Below, in pieces: positions 54,089 to 62,378 of a stretch of 64,000 nucleotides of DNA. The DNA is taken from positions 217,273 to 281,272 of the forward strand of contig NZ_JBEFNF010000003.1 of NCBI RefSeq assembly GCF_040196175.1, in the 5' to 3' direction. The stretch's first letter is position 1; each line of letters opens with the position of its first letter. A program made the translations under genes and the position numbers. The notes below the pieces were generated by a model. It worked only from the letters and a program-made list of their open reading frames with translations. It made no database searches and was not told where the DNA came from. This DNA is from Halospina sp040196175 (GTDB lineage Bacteria; Pseudomonadota; Gammaproteobacteria; Pseudomonadales; Oleiphilaceae).

Positions 54089-55285
54089 TTAAAATGCCGC
54101 GTCGAGCTTGAGGGTGTAAACGTTGGTGTGGTCGAAGCGGTTGCCTTGGCCAGTCGCAAAACTTGTTGCGTTACCACTCAAGCCGCCGGAGGTGTCGCCA
54201 AAGGCCCTTGAATGGGTCCAGTCCGCCTTGAGGGCGATACCGGGCATGGCATCCCAGCGTACGCCGAGGCTGTAATCCTCACGCTTTTCGTTGAACGCTG
54301 CCAGCGCGGCTGCGGGACTCGTTGGAGCGACAGGACGCTTGTCGTCATCCTGGGTTTCCACCCACGCGTAGGTGACGTAGGGCATGACGTCGTCGAACCG
54401 GTAGCCGAGAGTGGCATAGGCGCCGTCGCGTTCCGGGAACACCCCATCCGTATCGCGCCGGGTGATCTCCGAAACCGCCAGGATGTTGCCTTGCTCATAC
54501 TCAATACCCAGTCCGTAGAACTTGCCGTCCTCGTCTTCAGTCGGAAGGTTGCCAATCGAGGTATCGGCGCGCGCGGCGACGCCTCGTACTGTCCAGGTGT
54601 AATCCGTCCAGGACACTACGGCGCCGGCTGTGTTGCGCAGCTCCGTTCCCCCGACCAAGTCCTCATTTTCGCTGTGCCCCGCAAAAACCTGAGTGCGGAT
54701 CGGCTGGCCGAGAATGTCAAAGTTGTAAGTCACATCTGCCCCGGTAAAAGAGCTCAGTGACACCTGGTCATAGACGGCATCAGGGGCTTTGGCGAAGGGT
54801 TGCGCGTAGCCCAGATCCAGCGAGTCGGAGTACATAAACAGCGGAGTGCGCATTTTACCGGCGCGCAGGCGCAGCCCATTGTCCATCTTGTGACTTATAT
54901 AGCCCCATTCCAGCTGGGTTTCCCATCGATCGCCCCCTGCCGCTTTCGGCTCCCCCCGGGACAGCAGCTGGAATGTGGCCTTGGTCTGCTCACTCAGGTC
55001 AAACGTACCCTGAACCGCGAACAGCGTTTGCGACCGGACCTCAGAATCCTCGGTTATTCCGGCGTATCCGGCATCATTGCTGGCGCGGGCATAGCCGGTG
55101 CTCATGAAACCGTTAATGCGGAAGTCACGGTCACGGGAATCGCGCATGTCCTGCTGGAGTCGCTCAAGTTCGCTTTCAAGGCGGTCCAGTCGCTCTTCCT
55201 GATCCTGGGCATGAGCGCCGGTAACGCCGGCGCTGACCAGCAGGCAAAGGGCCAGGCGGGACTTTGCTGTTTTCAATTGCTTCAT
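54089..55285 (-). CDS. Outer-membrane porin-like beta-barrel with N-terminal coiled coil
   Basis: 398 residues. Signal peptide (cleavage after AHA), then a short coiled coil DQEERLDRLESELERLQQDM, as in trimeric porins of the OprO/OmpL type, then a barrel with alternating strands (FRINGFMSTGYARASNDAGY, TQLEWGYISHKMDNGLRLRA, GKMRTPLFMYSD) and a terminal Phe (VYTLKLDAAF). It resembles the DcaP/OmpL-like families found beside small PstS-like proteins. Lies in the middle of the receptor-porin-binding-protein run. Confidence 0.85.
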   Translation of the reverse strand: MKQLKTAKSRLALCLLVSAGVTGAHAQDQEERLDRLESELERLQQDMRDSRDRDFRINGFMSTGYARASNDAGYAGITEDSEVRSQTLFAVQGTFDLSEQTKATFQLLSRGEPKAAGGDRWETQLEWGYISHKMDNGLRLRAGKMRTPLFMYSDSLDLGYAQPFAKAPDAVYDQVSLSSFTGADVTYNFDILGQPIRTQVFAGHSENEDLVGGTELRNTAGAVVSWTDYTWTVRGVAARADTSIGNLPTEDEDGKFYGLGIEYEQGNILAVSEITRRDTDGVFPERDGAYATLGYRFDDVMPYVTYAWVETQDDDKRPVAPTSPAAALAAFNEKREDYSLGVRWDAMPGIALKADWTHSRAFGDTSGGLSGNATSFATGQGNRFDHTNVYTLKLDAAF

Positions 55286-55323
55286 GGTGGTGCTCCGTTT
55301 TGTGTTGTTGGGAGTTGCCGGGG

Positions 55324-56949
55324 TTACACACGGAACTGAGAGGCAATCTGGTGCAGGCGCTGGGTGATTTCCCGGCTGTCCTGGCTGGCCTTGTCCAGTT
55401 CCTGAGTTGTCTCAATGACCTGCTCGGCATTGCTGTGGATGTCCGAGATATTCGTTACAACGTCATTGAATGTAGCGGTCTGCTCGTGAGTGGCAGCCGC
55501 AATCTGCTCGTTGATACTGCTGATGCTTTCGACGTTCTCAAGGATGCTCTGGAGCACCTCCCCGGATTCACGCGTGGCATCGACCCCGGTCCGGGCTTTT
55601 TCGACGCTGCTCTGCATGGCCTTGACCGAGGATTCCGCAAGGTTTGAAAGCTCGGAAATCACTGTCTCGATCTCCTGAGCTGACTGCTGGGTGCGAACCG
55701 CCAGGTTTCTGACTTCGTCCGCCACGACCGCGAACCCGCGCCCGTGATCACCGGCCCGTGCGGCTTCAATGGCCGCATTCAACGCCAGCAGGTTGGTCTG
55801 TTCGGTCACGGTCTTAATGGTGTCAAGCAGCCCCGCAACTTTGTTGGAGTGGCTTTCAAACTGGTTAACGAGCTCGGCGCACTGATCAATTTCCTGCGCC
55901 AGATCCTGAATGGTCTGGACGTTGCCGGACACATGGTCCTTGCCGCGGTTCGCGTACTCCGCTGCGCCCTGTGTCTGCTCCGAGGCGTTGGTCGCAAAGT
56001 TGGCCACTTCTTCCACGCTCTTGACCAGTTCATCAACTGAATTACGCGCCGAGGCGATAGCTGAGGATTGCTCGTTGATGCGCTTCAGGTTTGTGCTGCT
56101 GGTCGCTGACAGCTTCTGCGAGACCTCTTCCAGACCCGCCACATCAGTGCTGATCGTGCTGAATGCTGTGTGGAGCTTTTCGATAAAAGCGTTGAAATGG
56201 GTAACCAGCTCTTTGAGTTCATCGCCACCGTCGTAGTCAATACGTGAGGTCAGATCGCCCTCCCCGGAGGCCATATCCCGCAGAGGCTGAATAACACGAT
56301 TGAGGCTGTTCGTGATGGAGCGGGCAATGAGCAGGCTCAGAACCACAAGTGCGACGATGGCAATGGTTGCTATGGTCAGCCCCAGCGTGGTGCTTTGTTC
56401 CGTGGTTGTAACCGTGTCATCAATGGCTGTGTTGAAGTCGGACCGGGCCTGGTCGCGCAGTTCTTTCATATCCGCCTTAAGCTGCTTGAGACGATCTGAG
56501 TTGGCGGAGGCATCCTGGCTCAATGCGCTCATGTCCGCGTCGCCCTCAATGAACGCCGAGGCGATCCTCGTGGCTTCGCTGTAGTAGCGTTCAAGCTCTT
56601 GCGAAAGCCGGTTGAAGCGGTCCCGCATTTCAGGCGCGGTTGTTTTCAATTCACTCAGGTTATCCTGAATGGTCTTGTGGTAGGTCTCTGTCTCAGCCAG
56701 CTTATCTTCATTGCCTGTGGTCACGGCTGAGTTGATCTGAGCTTCCATTAACTCAAGTTGCCCGAGATTAACGGTTGCCAGCTCCATGGTGGGATAGAGC
56801 TCTTCGTCTACAAGGTTCAGGCGATCAGCGTTCTGGCTCTGGGTGTACAGGTTGAACCCCTGGGTCACGATCAGGGCTATAACGGTAATACCCACCAGAA
56901 GGGCAAGTTTCAGGGCAATTGAGAGTCTTTGAAGCATCGTCGTGTTCAA
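55324..56949 (-). CDS. Methyl-accepting chemotaxis protein with four-helix-bundle sensor
   Basis: 541 residues. First helix IALKLALLVGITVIALIVTQ, then a helical periplasmic domain to about residue 188 (4HB_MCP type, with MELATVNLGQLELMEAQINS), second helix LGLTIATIAIVALVVLSLLI, HAMP, and the signalling hairpin with EQTNLLALNAAIEAARAGDH. First gene of the minus-strand cluster leading to the porin-like and PstS-like genes; it may sense a substrate that they bind. Confidence 0.92.
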   Translation of the reverse strand: MNTTMLQRLSIALKLALLVGITVIALIVTQGFNLYTQSQNADRLNLVDEELYPTMELATVNLGQLELMEAQINSAVTTGNEDKLAETETYHKTIQDNLSELKTTAPEMRDRFNRLSQELERYYSEATRIASAFIEGDADMSALSQDASANSDRLKQLKADMKELRDQARSDFNTAIDDTVTTTEQSTTLGLTIATIAIVALVVLSLLIARSITNSLNRVIQPLRDMASGEGDLTSRIDYDGGDELKELVTHFNAFIEKLHTAFSTISTDVAGLEEVSQKLSATSSTNLKRINEQSSAIASARNSVDELVKSVEEVANFATNASEQTQGAAEYANRGKDHVSGNVQTIQDLAQEIDQCAELVNQFESHSNKVAGLLDTIKTVTEQTNLLALNAAIEAARAGDHGRGFAVVADEVRNLAVRTQQSAQEIETVISELSNLAESSVKAMQSSVEKARTGVDATRESGEVLQSILENVESISSINEQIAAATHEQTATFNDVVTNISDIHSNAEQVIETTQELDKASQDSREITQRLHQIASQFRV

Positions 56950-57247
56950 CCTTTTTATTAGAGGCGAATTATATATTAACCGCCCGCTGAGCGTGGCCTT
57001 GGCATGTTGTCCTATTGTAAATCAGTCATCCTATTATTGTGGATCGGCTGAAGGTGTCTGCTCTTGAGTAAGGAGTTGCCGAAATCCTGCAGCCCTACGC
57101 GTGCTTGGCTCCATGGTTTACTTAAGGAATAGCAGTTCAGGTGCAGACTGCAATATTTGAGCTTAAGCGTACTGGATACCTGAACAGGGTTGGCTGTTAT
57201 ACTGGTGGACTTTCACCCCATTCACCGCTAAAGGGCCCAGAGCAACC
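56950..57247. promoter_or_regulatory. Intergenic region upstream of uvrD and the 4HB chemoreceptor
   Basis: Divergent spacing between the chemoreceptor and uvrD. It includes an AT-rich segment near 56960-56985 (receptor promoter side), and a TATACT -10 candidate at 57198-57203 for uvrD. I see no further gene in it. Confidence 0.4.
57172..57187 (+). promoter_or_regulatory. Possible LexA box for uvrD
   Basis: CTGGATACCTGAACAG has the CTG-N10-CAG pattern of the gammaproteobacterial SOS box and lies over the -35 region of the TATACT -10 candidate. E. coli uvrD is LexA-regulated. The core matches but the inner bases are less AT-rich than consensus, so this is moderate. Confidence 0.4.
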
Positions 57248-59401
57248 ATGGATGTCTCCTCCATCCTCGACCCCCTCAACGACGCGCAGCGCGAAGCCGT
57301 TACCGCGCCGGACAGCCACGTGCTGGTGCTGGCCGGTGCTGGCAGCGGCAAGACGCGGGTGCTGGTGCACCGCATTGCCTGGCTGATCCAGGTGGAGCAG
57401 CTGCCGGCCTCGAGCATCATGGCTGTGACCTTTACGAACAAAGCGGCGCGCGAGATGCGTGGGCGTATTGAGGAGATGCTCCAGATCCCGACCCGGGGCA
57501 TGTGGGTCGGCACCTTCCATGGCCTGGCGCATCGGCTGCTGCGGGCGCACTGCCAGGATGCCGGGTTGCCGGAGAACTTTCAGGTTCTGGACGCGGACGA
57601 CCAGCTGCGTCTGGTCAAGCGGGTGATGCGTGAACTGCAGCTGGATGAAAGCCGCTGGCCGCCAAAGCAGGCCCAATGGTTCATCAACTCCAGCAAGGAT
57701 GAGGGGCTGCGCCCGGATCACATCGAGGACCACGGCGATGTGTTTACCACTACTCTGATCAACGTCTACCGAGAGTACCAGAAGAACTGCCAGCGCAGCG
57801 GCCTGGTAGACTTCGGCGAGCTGCTGCTGCGTTCCCATGAGCTGTGGCTGGAGAAGCCGGAGCTGCGGGCGCACTATCAGCACCGCTTCCGGCACATGCT
57901 GGTGGATGAGTTCCAAGACACCAACGCCGTGCAGTACGCCTGGCTGCGGGTGCTCAGTGGGGATCGCGTACCGCTGACGATCGTGGGTGACGACGACCAG
58001 TCCATCTACGGCTGGCGTGGCGCGCGCATCGAGAACATCCAGCAGTTCCAGCAGGACTTCGGGGGCAGCCGGATGGTACGCCTGGAGCAGAACTACCGCT
58101 CGACCCAGACCATTCTGGAGGCAGCTAACGCCGTCATCGCCAACAACCAGGGGCGCCTTGGGAAGGATCTTTGGACGGACGGCGAGACGGGCGAGCCCAT
58201 CGATCTTTACGCCGCCTTCAATGAGCAGGATGAGGCCAACTACATCGCCGACACCATCAGCGACTGGGCCCAGCAGGGCAACGCCCGCTCCGAGTGCGCC
58301 ATTCTCTACCGCTCCAACGCCCAGTCCCGTGTGCTGGAGGAATCGCTGCTGCGCCAGAGCATTCCCTACCGCGTCTATGGCGGCCTGCGCTTCTACGACC
58401 GCCAGGAAATCCGCAATGCCCTGGCCTACATGCGTCTGGTCAACTACCGCCACGACGACGCTGCGTTTGAGCGCGTGGTGAACATCCCCACTCGGGGCGT
58501 GGGCGCCAAGGCCCTGGAGACGGTGCGGGAAGCCGCGGGGCGCGAGGACGTCTCGCTGTGGCAGGCCACCGTCAACCTGCTTCATCACCAGTTGCTCAAG
58601 GGCAAGGCCCGCACCGGCCTGCAGGCGTTTGTGAACCTGATTGAACAGTTGGCGGACGACCACGAGAATCTGCCCCTGAACTCGCTGGCCGAACGGGCTG
58701 TGCGCGACACCGGCCTGCGCGACTACCACGGCAAAGAGAAGGGTGAGAAAGGCCAGGCCCGGGTTGAGAACCTGGACGAGCTGGTGGGCGCGACCCGTGA
58801 GTTCCGCGTTGAAGACGACCAGAACCCATTGAGCGAGTTCGTCGCCCGTGCCGCCATGGATGCGGGGGAATCCCAGGCCGAGGAGGATGAAGACAGCGTA
58901 CAGCTCATGACCCTGCACTCGGCCAAGGGCCTGGAATACCCCATGGTCTTCCTGACCGGTATGGAGGAGGGGCTGTTCCCGCACAGCATGTCCGCCGAAG
59001 AGCCGGGACGCATGGAAGAGGAGCGCCGTCTCGCCTACGTAGGCATGACCCGCGCCATGCGCAAGCTCACCCTGACCTACGCGGAATCCCGCAAGCTCTA
59101 CGGCCAGGAGCGGTTCAATGCGCCCTCACGGTTCATCCGTGAGATTCCGGATGACCATATGCGCGAAGTTCGACTGCGCAATACGGTGAGCCGCCCCACC
59201 ATGTTCAGCAACGCCGGCTCCGCCGTAAGCAACGAAACGGAAACCGGCTTTCAGCTCGGCCAGCGCGTGGTGCACCCGAAATTCGGGGAAGGCATTGTGA
59301 TGAACGCCGAGGGCGCGGGCAGCCACGCTCGGGTGCAGGTGAACTTTGCGGAAGGCAGCAAGTGGCTGGTCCTGGCCTATGCCCCTTTGGAGCCGGCCTG
59401 A
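57248..59401 (+). CDS. uvrD: DNA helicase II
   Basis: 717 residues, the normal length. 3'-5' helicase of nucleotide-excision and mismatch repair. Helicase motifs: LVLAGAGSGKTRVLVHRIAW, VTFTNKAAREMRGRI, HMLVDEFQDTNAVQYAWLRV, IVGDDDQSIYGWRGARIENI, YRSTQTILEAANAVI, LMTLHSAKGLEYPMVFLTGM and RRLAYVGMTRAM. The C-terminal Tudor-like domain with GFQLGQRVVHPKFGEGIVMN, which contacts RNA polymerase or UvrB, is intact. Overlaps the convergent patatin gene by 25 bases. Confidence 0.96.
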   Translation: MDVSSILDPLNDAQREAVTAPDSHVLVLAGAGSGKTRVLVHRIAWLIQVEQLPASSIMAVTFTNKAAREMRGRIEEMLQIPTRGMWVGTFHGLAHRLLRAHCQDAGLPENFQVLDADDQLRLVKRVMRELQLDESRWPPKQAQWFINSSKDEGLRPDHIEDHGDVFTTTLINVYREYQKNCQRSGLVDFGELLLRSHELWLEKPELRAHYQHRFRHMLVDEFQDTNAVQYAWLRVLSGDRVPLTIVGDDDQSIYGWRGARIENIQQFQQDFGGSRMVRLEQNYRSTQTILEAANAVIANNQGRLGKDLWTDGETGEPIDLYAAFNEQDEANYIADTISDWAQQGNARSECAILYRSNAQSRVLEESLLRQSIPYRVYGGLRFYDRQEIRNALAYMRLVNYRHDDAAFERVVNIPTRGVGAKALETVREAAGREDVSLWQATVNLLHHQLLKGKARTGLQAFVNLIEQLADDHENLPLNSLAERAVRDTGLRDYHGKEKGEKGQARVENLDELVGATREFRVEDDQNPLSEFVARAAMDAGESQAEEDEDSVQLMTLHSAKGLEYPMVFLTGMEEGLFPHSMSAEEPGRMEEERRLAYVGMTRAMRKLTLTYAESRKLYGQERFNAPSRFIREIPDDHMREVRLRNTVSRPTMFSNAGSAVSNETETGFQLGQRVVHPKFGEGIVMNAEGAGSHARVQVNFAEGSKWLVLAYAPLEPA

Positions 59402-60252
59402 GAGGACCTTAAACGGCTCAGACGACGCCGGATCTGTTGCAGAAGGCCGGGAGCTTTGGCATCCAGGGTCTGGCGGATGCGGGGGATGGCATTCTGGCAG
59501 GCGTCATAGCCTTCCCGGAACAGGGCATCACTCTGGTCCGGGTCGGTCCGGTCGTAATCGGCAAGATCAAGCGACAGCACAAAATCAGCCTCGGCCAATT
59601 GGGTGCGGGTATGGCTGTCGATGGCAATGTCGAAGGCTGTAATCAACGCGTCGAAGATACCGCCGGGCTGGCGCGGCCGCCGGCTGCCATTGAGATCAAT
59701 CCCCATCACAAAGTCCACGCCCCGTGCTCTGAGCGGCGAGATCGGCACGTTCTCGACCAGGCCGCCGTCCACCAACAACTGCTCACCCCGTTCGATGGGG
59801 CTGTAAAGTCCCGGTACGCAGGCACTGGTCATGGCCGCCTCGGCCACATCCCCGCTATCTAGAACAACCCGGGTTCTTGAGGCAAGATCGGTGGCGATGA
59901 ACGCCATCGGGCACGGCGCCTCGGAAAAGTCCCGCTCGCCGATGTGGCTGCGAACGAAATCACCCATCGCTGAGTTGTTCATGATGCCGTAGCGGGACCA
60001 CCCGAAGCTGGACACTTGCCACCACTCCAGCTCCGAGCAGGCATCGCGAATGGCTTCCGGCGTGTGCCCAAAGGCATAGAGCGAGGCCATTATTGCGCCA
60101 ATGCTGGTGCCCGTTATGTGCGTTGGGCGGAGACCATGCTCTTCCAGGGCTTTCAGTGCCCCCAGGTGCGCAATGCCGAAAACGGCGCCGCCGCCAAGGG
60201 CAAGGCCGAAGGTGGGTTCACGGTTGGTGAGGGGGAATTCAAATCGAGCCAT
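59377..60252 (-). CDS. Patatin-like phospholipase (RssA type)
   Basis: 291 residues from the ATG at 60252 (MARFEFPLTNREPTFGLALG); the frame is open further but no better start exists. Nucleotide-like oxyanion loop GLALGGGAVFGIAHLGALKA, the nucleophile in ITGTSIGAIMASLYA (GxSxG) and the Asp of the dyad in LVDGGLVENVP are complete. Acts on phospholipids at the inner membrane in related proteins; the substrate here is unknown. The integron integrase ends about 100 bases upstream on the same strand. Confidence 0.9.
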   Translation of the reverse strand: MARFEFPLTNREPTFGLALGGGAVFGIAHLGALKALEEHGLRPTHITGTSIGAIMASLYAFGHTPEAIRDACSELEWWQVSSFGWSRYGIMNNSAMGDFVRSHIGERDFSEAPCPMAFIATDLASRTRVVLDSGDVAEAAMTSACVPGLYSPIERGEQLLVDGGLVENVPISPLRARGVDFVMGIDLNGSRRPRQPGGIFDALITAFDIAIDSHTRTQLAEADFVLSLDLADYDRTDPDQSDALFREGYDACQNAIPRIRQTLDAKAPGLLQQIRRRLSRLRSSQAGSKGA

Positions 60253-60305
60253 GGGGTCTTTTATTGATCCGGTGATGGGATGCCAGTTGCTTATTGTCCA
60301 AAAAT

Positions 60306-60320
60306 GGCAACCTGGTTGCC
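60306..60320. promoter_or_regulatory. Perfect palindrome between intI and the patatin gene
   Basis: GGCAACC-T-GGTTGCC forms a seven-base perfect inverted repeat with a one-base centre. It lies 54 bases before the patatin start, close to the border of the integron; operator or recombination remnant cannot be told apart. Confidence 0.35.
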
Positions 60321-60353
60321 AGCGATAAATTGACACCGTGACCAACAGCGGCC

Positions 60354-61319
60354 TCAACCCAGAGGGCTTGAAACACCGGCAAAGCCCTGACCGAGCACGT
60401 GGGTGTAAATCTGGGTGGTGCGTATGTCCGAATGACCGAGCAGCTCCTGAACCGTGCGGATATCACTGCCTCGCCTGAGCAGTTCTGTTGCAAAGGTATG
60501 GCGGAAGGTATGGCAGCCCACCGGCTTCTGGATTCCGCTCTCGTGTACGCTTTGTTTGACTGCCTTCCGAACAGCGCTCATGTGGAGATGGTGTCTTACT
60601 GCCTTGCCTTGTCCGTCACGGCAGAGACCGTGTGAAGGGAATAACCACTGCCAGACGAAAGACGTTCCCGCGTTCGGGTATTTGCGACTGAGCGCAAAGG
60701 GCAGGGTAACGGGGAATGCATAATAATCCTCTTGCCCTTTCCAGTGTTGGTGGATCGAATTGATCCGCGACCGAAGCATGTCACGGAGCGTTTCGGGCAA
60801 AAGCGTTGTTCGGTCTTTACCGCCCTTGCCATCGCGGACGGTAATCACCGACGTTTCAAAATCAATGTCTTTGATGCGCAGGCGTACTGCCTCGGAAATA
60901 CGCAACCCTGCGCCGTAAAGCAGACTTACAATTTCCCGGTGGGGCGATTCCAGGCGGTTAATGATCGCCATGGCTTCCGCATGTTTCAGAACAACCGGAA
61001 GCCGCGCAGGCTTCGTTGCCCGTACGGTATCACCGATCTCGCCCAAAGGCTGATTGAGCACCTTGTCGTAGAGAAAGACCAGCGCGTTAAGAGCCTGATT
61101 CTGCGTAGCTGCCGCAACGTTTCTGTGCACCGCAAGCCAAGTCAGGAAATCCCGCACCTCATTGGCGCCCATTTCGCCGGGATGACGCATTTGATTGAAA
61201 CGAATGAAGTAGCGGATCCAGTACCAGTAAGACTTCTCAGTGCGAATGCTGTAATGGTTGAGCCGAATGACTTCACGGACTTGTTCCCTCAGACGCGGGC
61301 GACCCTTCTGCCGATCCAT
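60354..61319 (-). CDS. intI: Integron integrase, IntI type
   Basis: 321 residues. Tyrosine recombinase that excises and inserts gene cassettes at attI and attC. The catalytic Arg is in LLYGAGLRISEAVRLR, the H-x-x-R box in GCHTFRHTFATELL, the later His in LLGHSDIRTTQIYTHV with the nucleophilic Tyr. Between them is the IntI-only insertion FPVTLPFALSRKYPNAGTSF, which ordinary Xer and phage integrases lack. The N-terminal core-binding domain is complete (YSIRTEKSYWYWIRYFIRFN). The start follows AAGGAGAGGG, and a consensus SOS box lies upstream. Confidence 0.96.
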   Translation of the reverse strand: MDRQKGRPRLREQVREVIRLNHYSIRTEKSYWYWIRYFIRFNQMRHPGEMGANEVRDFLTWLAVHRNVAAATQNQALNALVFLYDKVLNQPLGEIGDTVRATKPARLPVVLKHAEAMAIINRLESPHREIVSLLYGAGLRISEAVRLRIKDIDFETSVITVRDGKGGKDRTTLLPETLRDMLRSRINSIHQHWKGQEDYYAFPVTLPFALSRKYPNAGTSFVWQWLFPSHGLCRDGQGKAVRHHLHMSAVRKAVKQSVHESGIQKPVGCHTFRHTFATELLRRGSDIRTVQELLGHSDIRTTQIYTHVLGQGFAGVSSPLG

Positions 61320-61336
61320 GGCCCTCTCCTTGAAAG

Positions 61337-61352
61337 CTGTTTTTATATACAG
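61337..61352 (-). promoter_or_regulatory. LexA (SOS) box of intI
   Basis: CTGTTTTTATATACAG is a near-perfect gammaproteobacterial LexA site (CTGT-N8-ACAG), 18 bases before the intI start codon. It should keep the integrase off until DNA damage or conjugation triggers the SOS response. Confidence 0.9.
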
Positions 61353-61436
61353 TATTATTGAATGAGCAGAAATGAGAGGTCAAGCGATTACACGCCTAGC
61401 GGACTTTCCTCACATAGGTTATTGTTCTTTAAAGGT

Positions 61437-61527
61437 CTTCAGGCGTTCATGCTCATGCCTGAAGGTGGAGTTATTGAGCGCGCAACGATATTGAATATCA
61501 GTGCCGGCACACTAATCTCTGTTAGCA
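61437..61527 (+). other. attI region of the integron
   Basis: The recombination point is the G-TTAGCAT at 61521-61528, fixed because it is the reverse complement of the attC R'' box of cassette 1. The preceding bases hold three symmetric elements: CTTCAGGC/GCCTGAAG (61437-61464), GATATTGAATATC (61487-61499) and GTGCCGGCAC (61501-61510). They may be integrase binding sites or structural marks of attI. The left border of attI is not defined by sequence alone. Confidence 0.7.
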
Positions 61528-61534
61528 TCATTAC

Positions 61535-62278
61535 ATGGAATCCGGCATGTACGAACCAACTCAAAAAGGCAATCCATACCAGATCACCAAGGATCAACAC
61601 ATTCATACAGCGCACTGTATCGGGCTGTTTGAAAAAGATGGATATGTTCAAGTTAAAGAAATTGCTACTGGTGAAGTTCTAGAGAGGAAAAAGAGAGCAG
61701 CCATTTTCTGCGCAAAAAGAGCCTGGGATGAGAGGGCTGAGAAAGGCTACATGGCAAAGATTGAAGACGAATTTCATAAGCAGGTAGATAAGGCTGAAAT
61801 AGGCGCTCAAAGGAACCATTTGGCCATTTCTACTTACCATCTTCTTTGGTTCTTGCGGCATCACTTTCACATAGGTTCTATCCCTGACATTCCTCTGGTT
61901 GGAATATCTGGTTCAGGTCTTAGCAAGGACCAATCAGAAATAGTTGAGAAAAAATGGGGAGGCCACATAAGGGATGAAGGGATTATGCCTTCTCGGTTCG
62001 CGGCATCAATAAAGATACAGCAACTGATTGAAATGAATATCGTGCAGTATAACGATATTCGCTGGGGTCTTGTCCAAGCAACGGAGGGAGAGTTTCTGGT
62101 TGCAGACTGCTACCAAGAACACTGTTTTATGCCCATCAGCCCCAAATTGGCATTCGTTTCACAGACGGAGGATGGCGATGTAAGCCGTGAGGATCTTGTG
62201 GCACTGAACAATACATCTGTTTCTAAGGCAACAAACTACTACTTTGCGCGAGATCTAGGAAAGTGCCATTTATGCTAA
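61535..62278 (+). CDS. Cassette 1 protein, possibly DUF4238-like
   Basis: 247 residues, no signal peptide. The stop codon lies inside the attC R'' box, common in cassettes. The N-terminus NPYQITKDQHIHTAHCIGLF with VQVKEIATGEVLERKKRAAI and FCAKRAWDERAEKGYMAKIE, and the C-terminal EHCFMPISPKLAFVSQ, loosely follow the layout of DUF4238 ('H(Y/F)VPxxYLRxF ... TG ... E ... FPLSP'). The match is by pattern and could be chance. No ribosome binding site precedes the ATG; another ATG is four codons in. Translation may depend on integron leader signals. AT-rich compared with the backbone. Confidence 0.65.
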   Translation: MESGMYEPTQKGNPYQITKDQHIHTAHCIGLFEKDGYVQVKEIATGEVLERKKRAAIFCAKRAWDERAEKGYMAKIEDEFHKQVDKAEIGAQRNHLAISTYHLLWFLRHHFHIGSIPDIPLVGISGSGLSKDQSEIVEKKWGGHIRDEGIMPSRFAASIKIQQLIEMNIVQYNDIRWGLVQATEGEFLVADCYQEHCFMPISPKLAFVSQTEDGDVSREDLVALNNTSVSKATNYYFARDLGKCHLC

Positions 62279-62356
62279 CAATGCCAGGCACGGCGACGTC
62301 TACTACATTGCGGCTTCGCCTCCATTTCGTAGTCGCGCATGCTGGCGGCGTTAGTG
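62272..62356 (+). repeat. attC site of cassette 1
   Basis: R'' ATGCTAAC (62272-62279), spacer, L'' GCCAG, a long imperfect central stem with TACTAC/GTAG arms, L' CTGGC (62342-62346) and R' GTTAG (62350-62354). It is about 80 bases long. R'' is the exact reverse complement of GTTAGCAT at the cassette start (61521-61528). Confidence 0.9.
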
Positions 62357-62378
62357 CGAAATATAAGGCTGTGTATTA

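Noticed and set aside
57197..58984. 595-residue minus-strand frame
   Set aside because: Antisense shadow of uvrD, whose helicase motifs are complete on the plus strand.
61362..61682. 106-residue plus-strand frame across attI
   Set aside because: It spans the attI crossover and the start of cassette 1 in another frame; the cassette protein frame is longer and ends in attC as expected.
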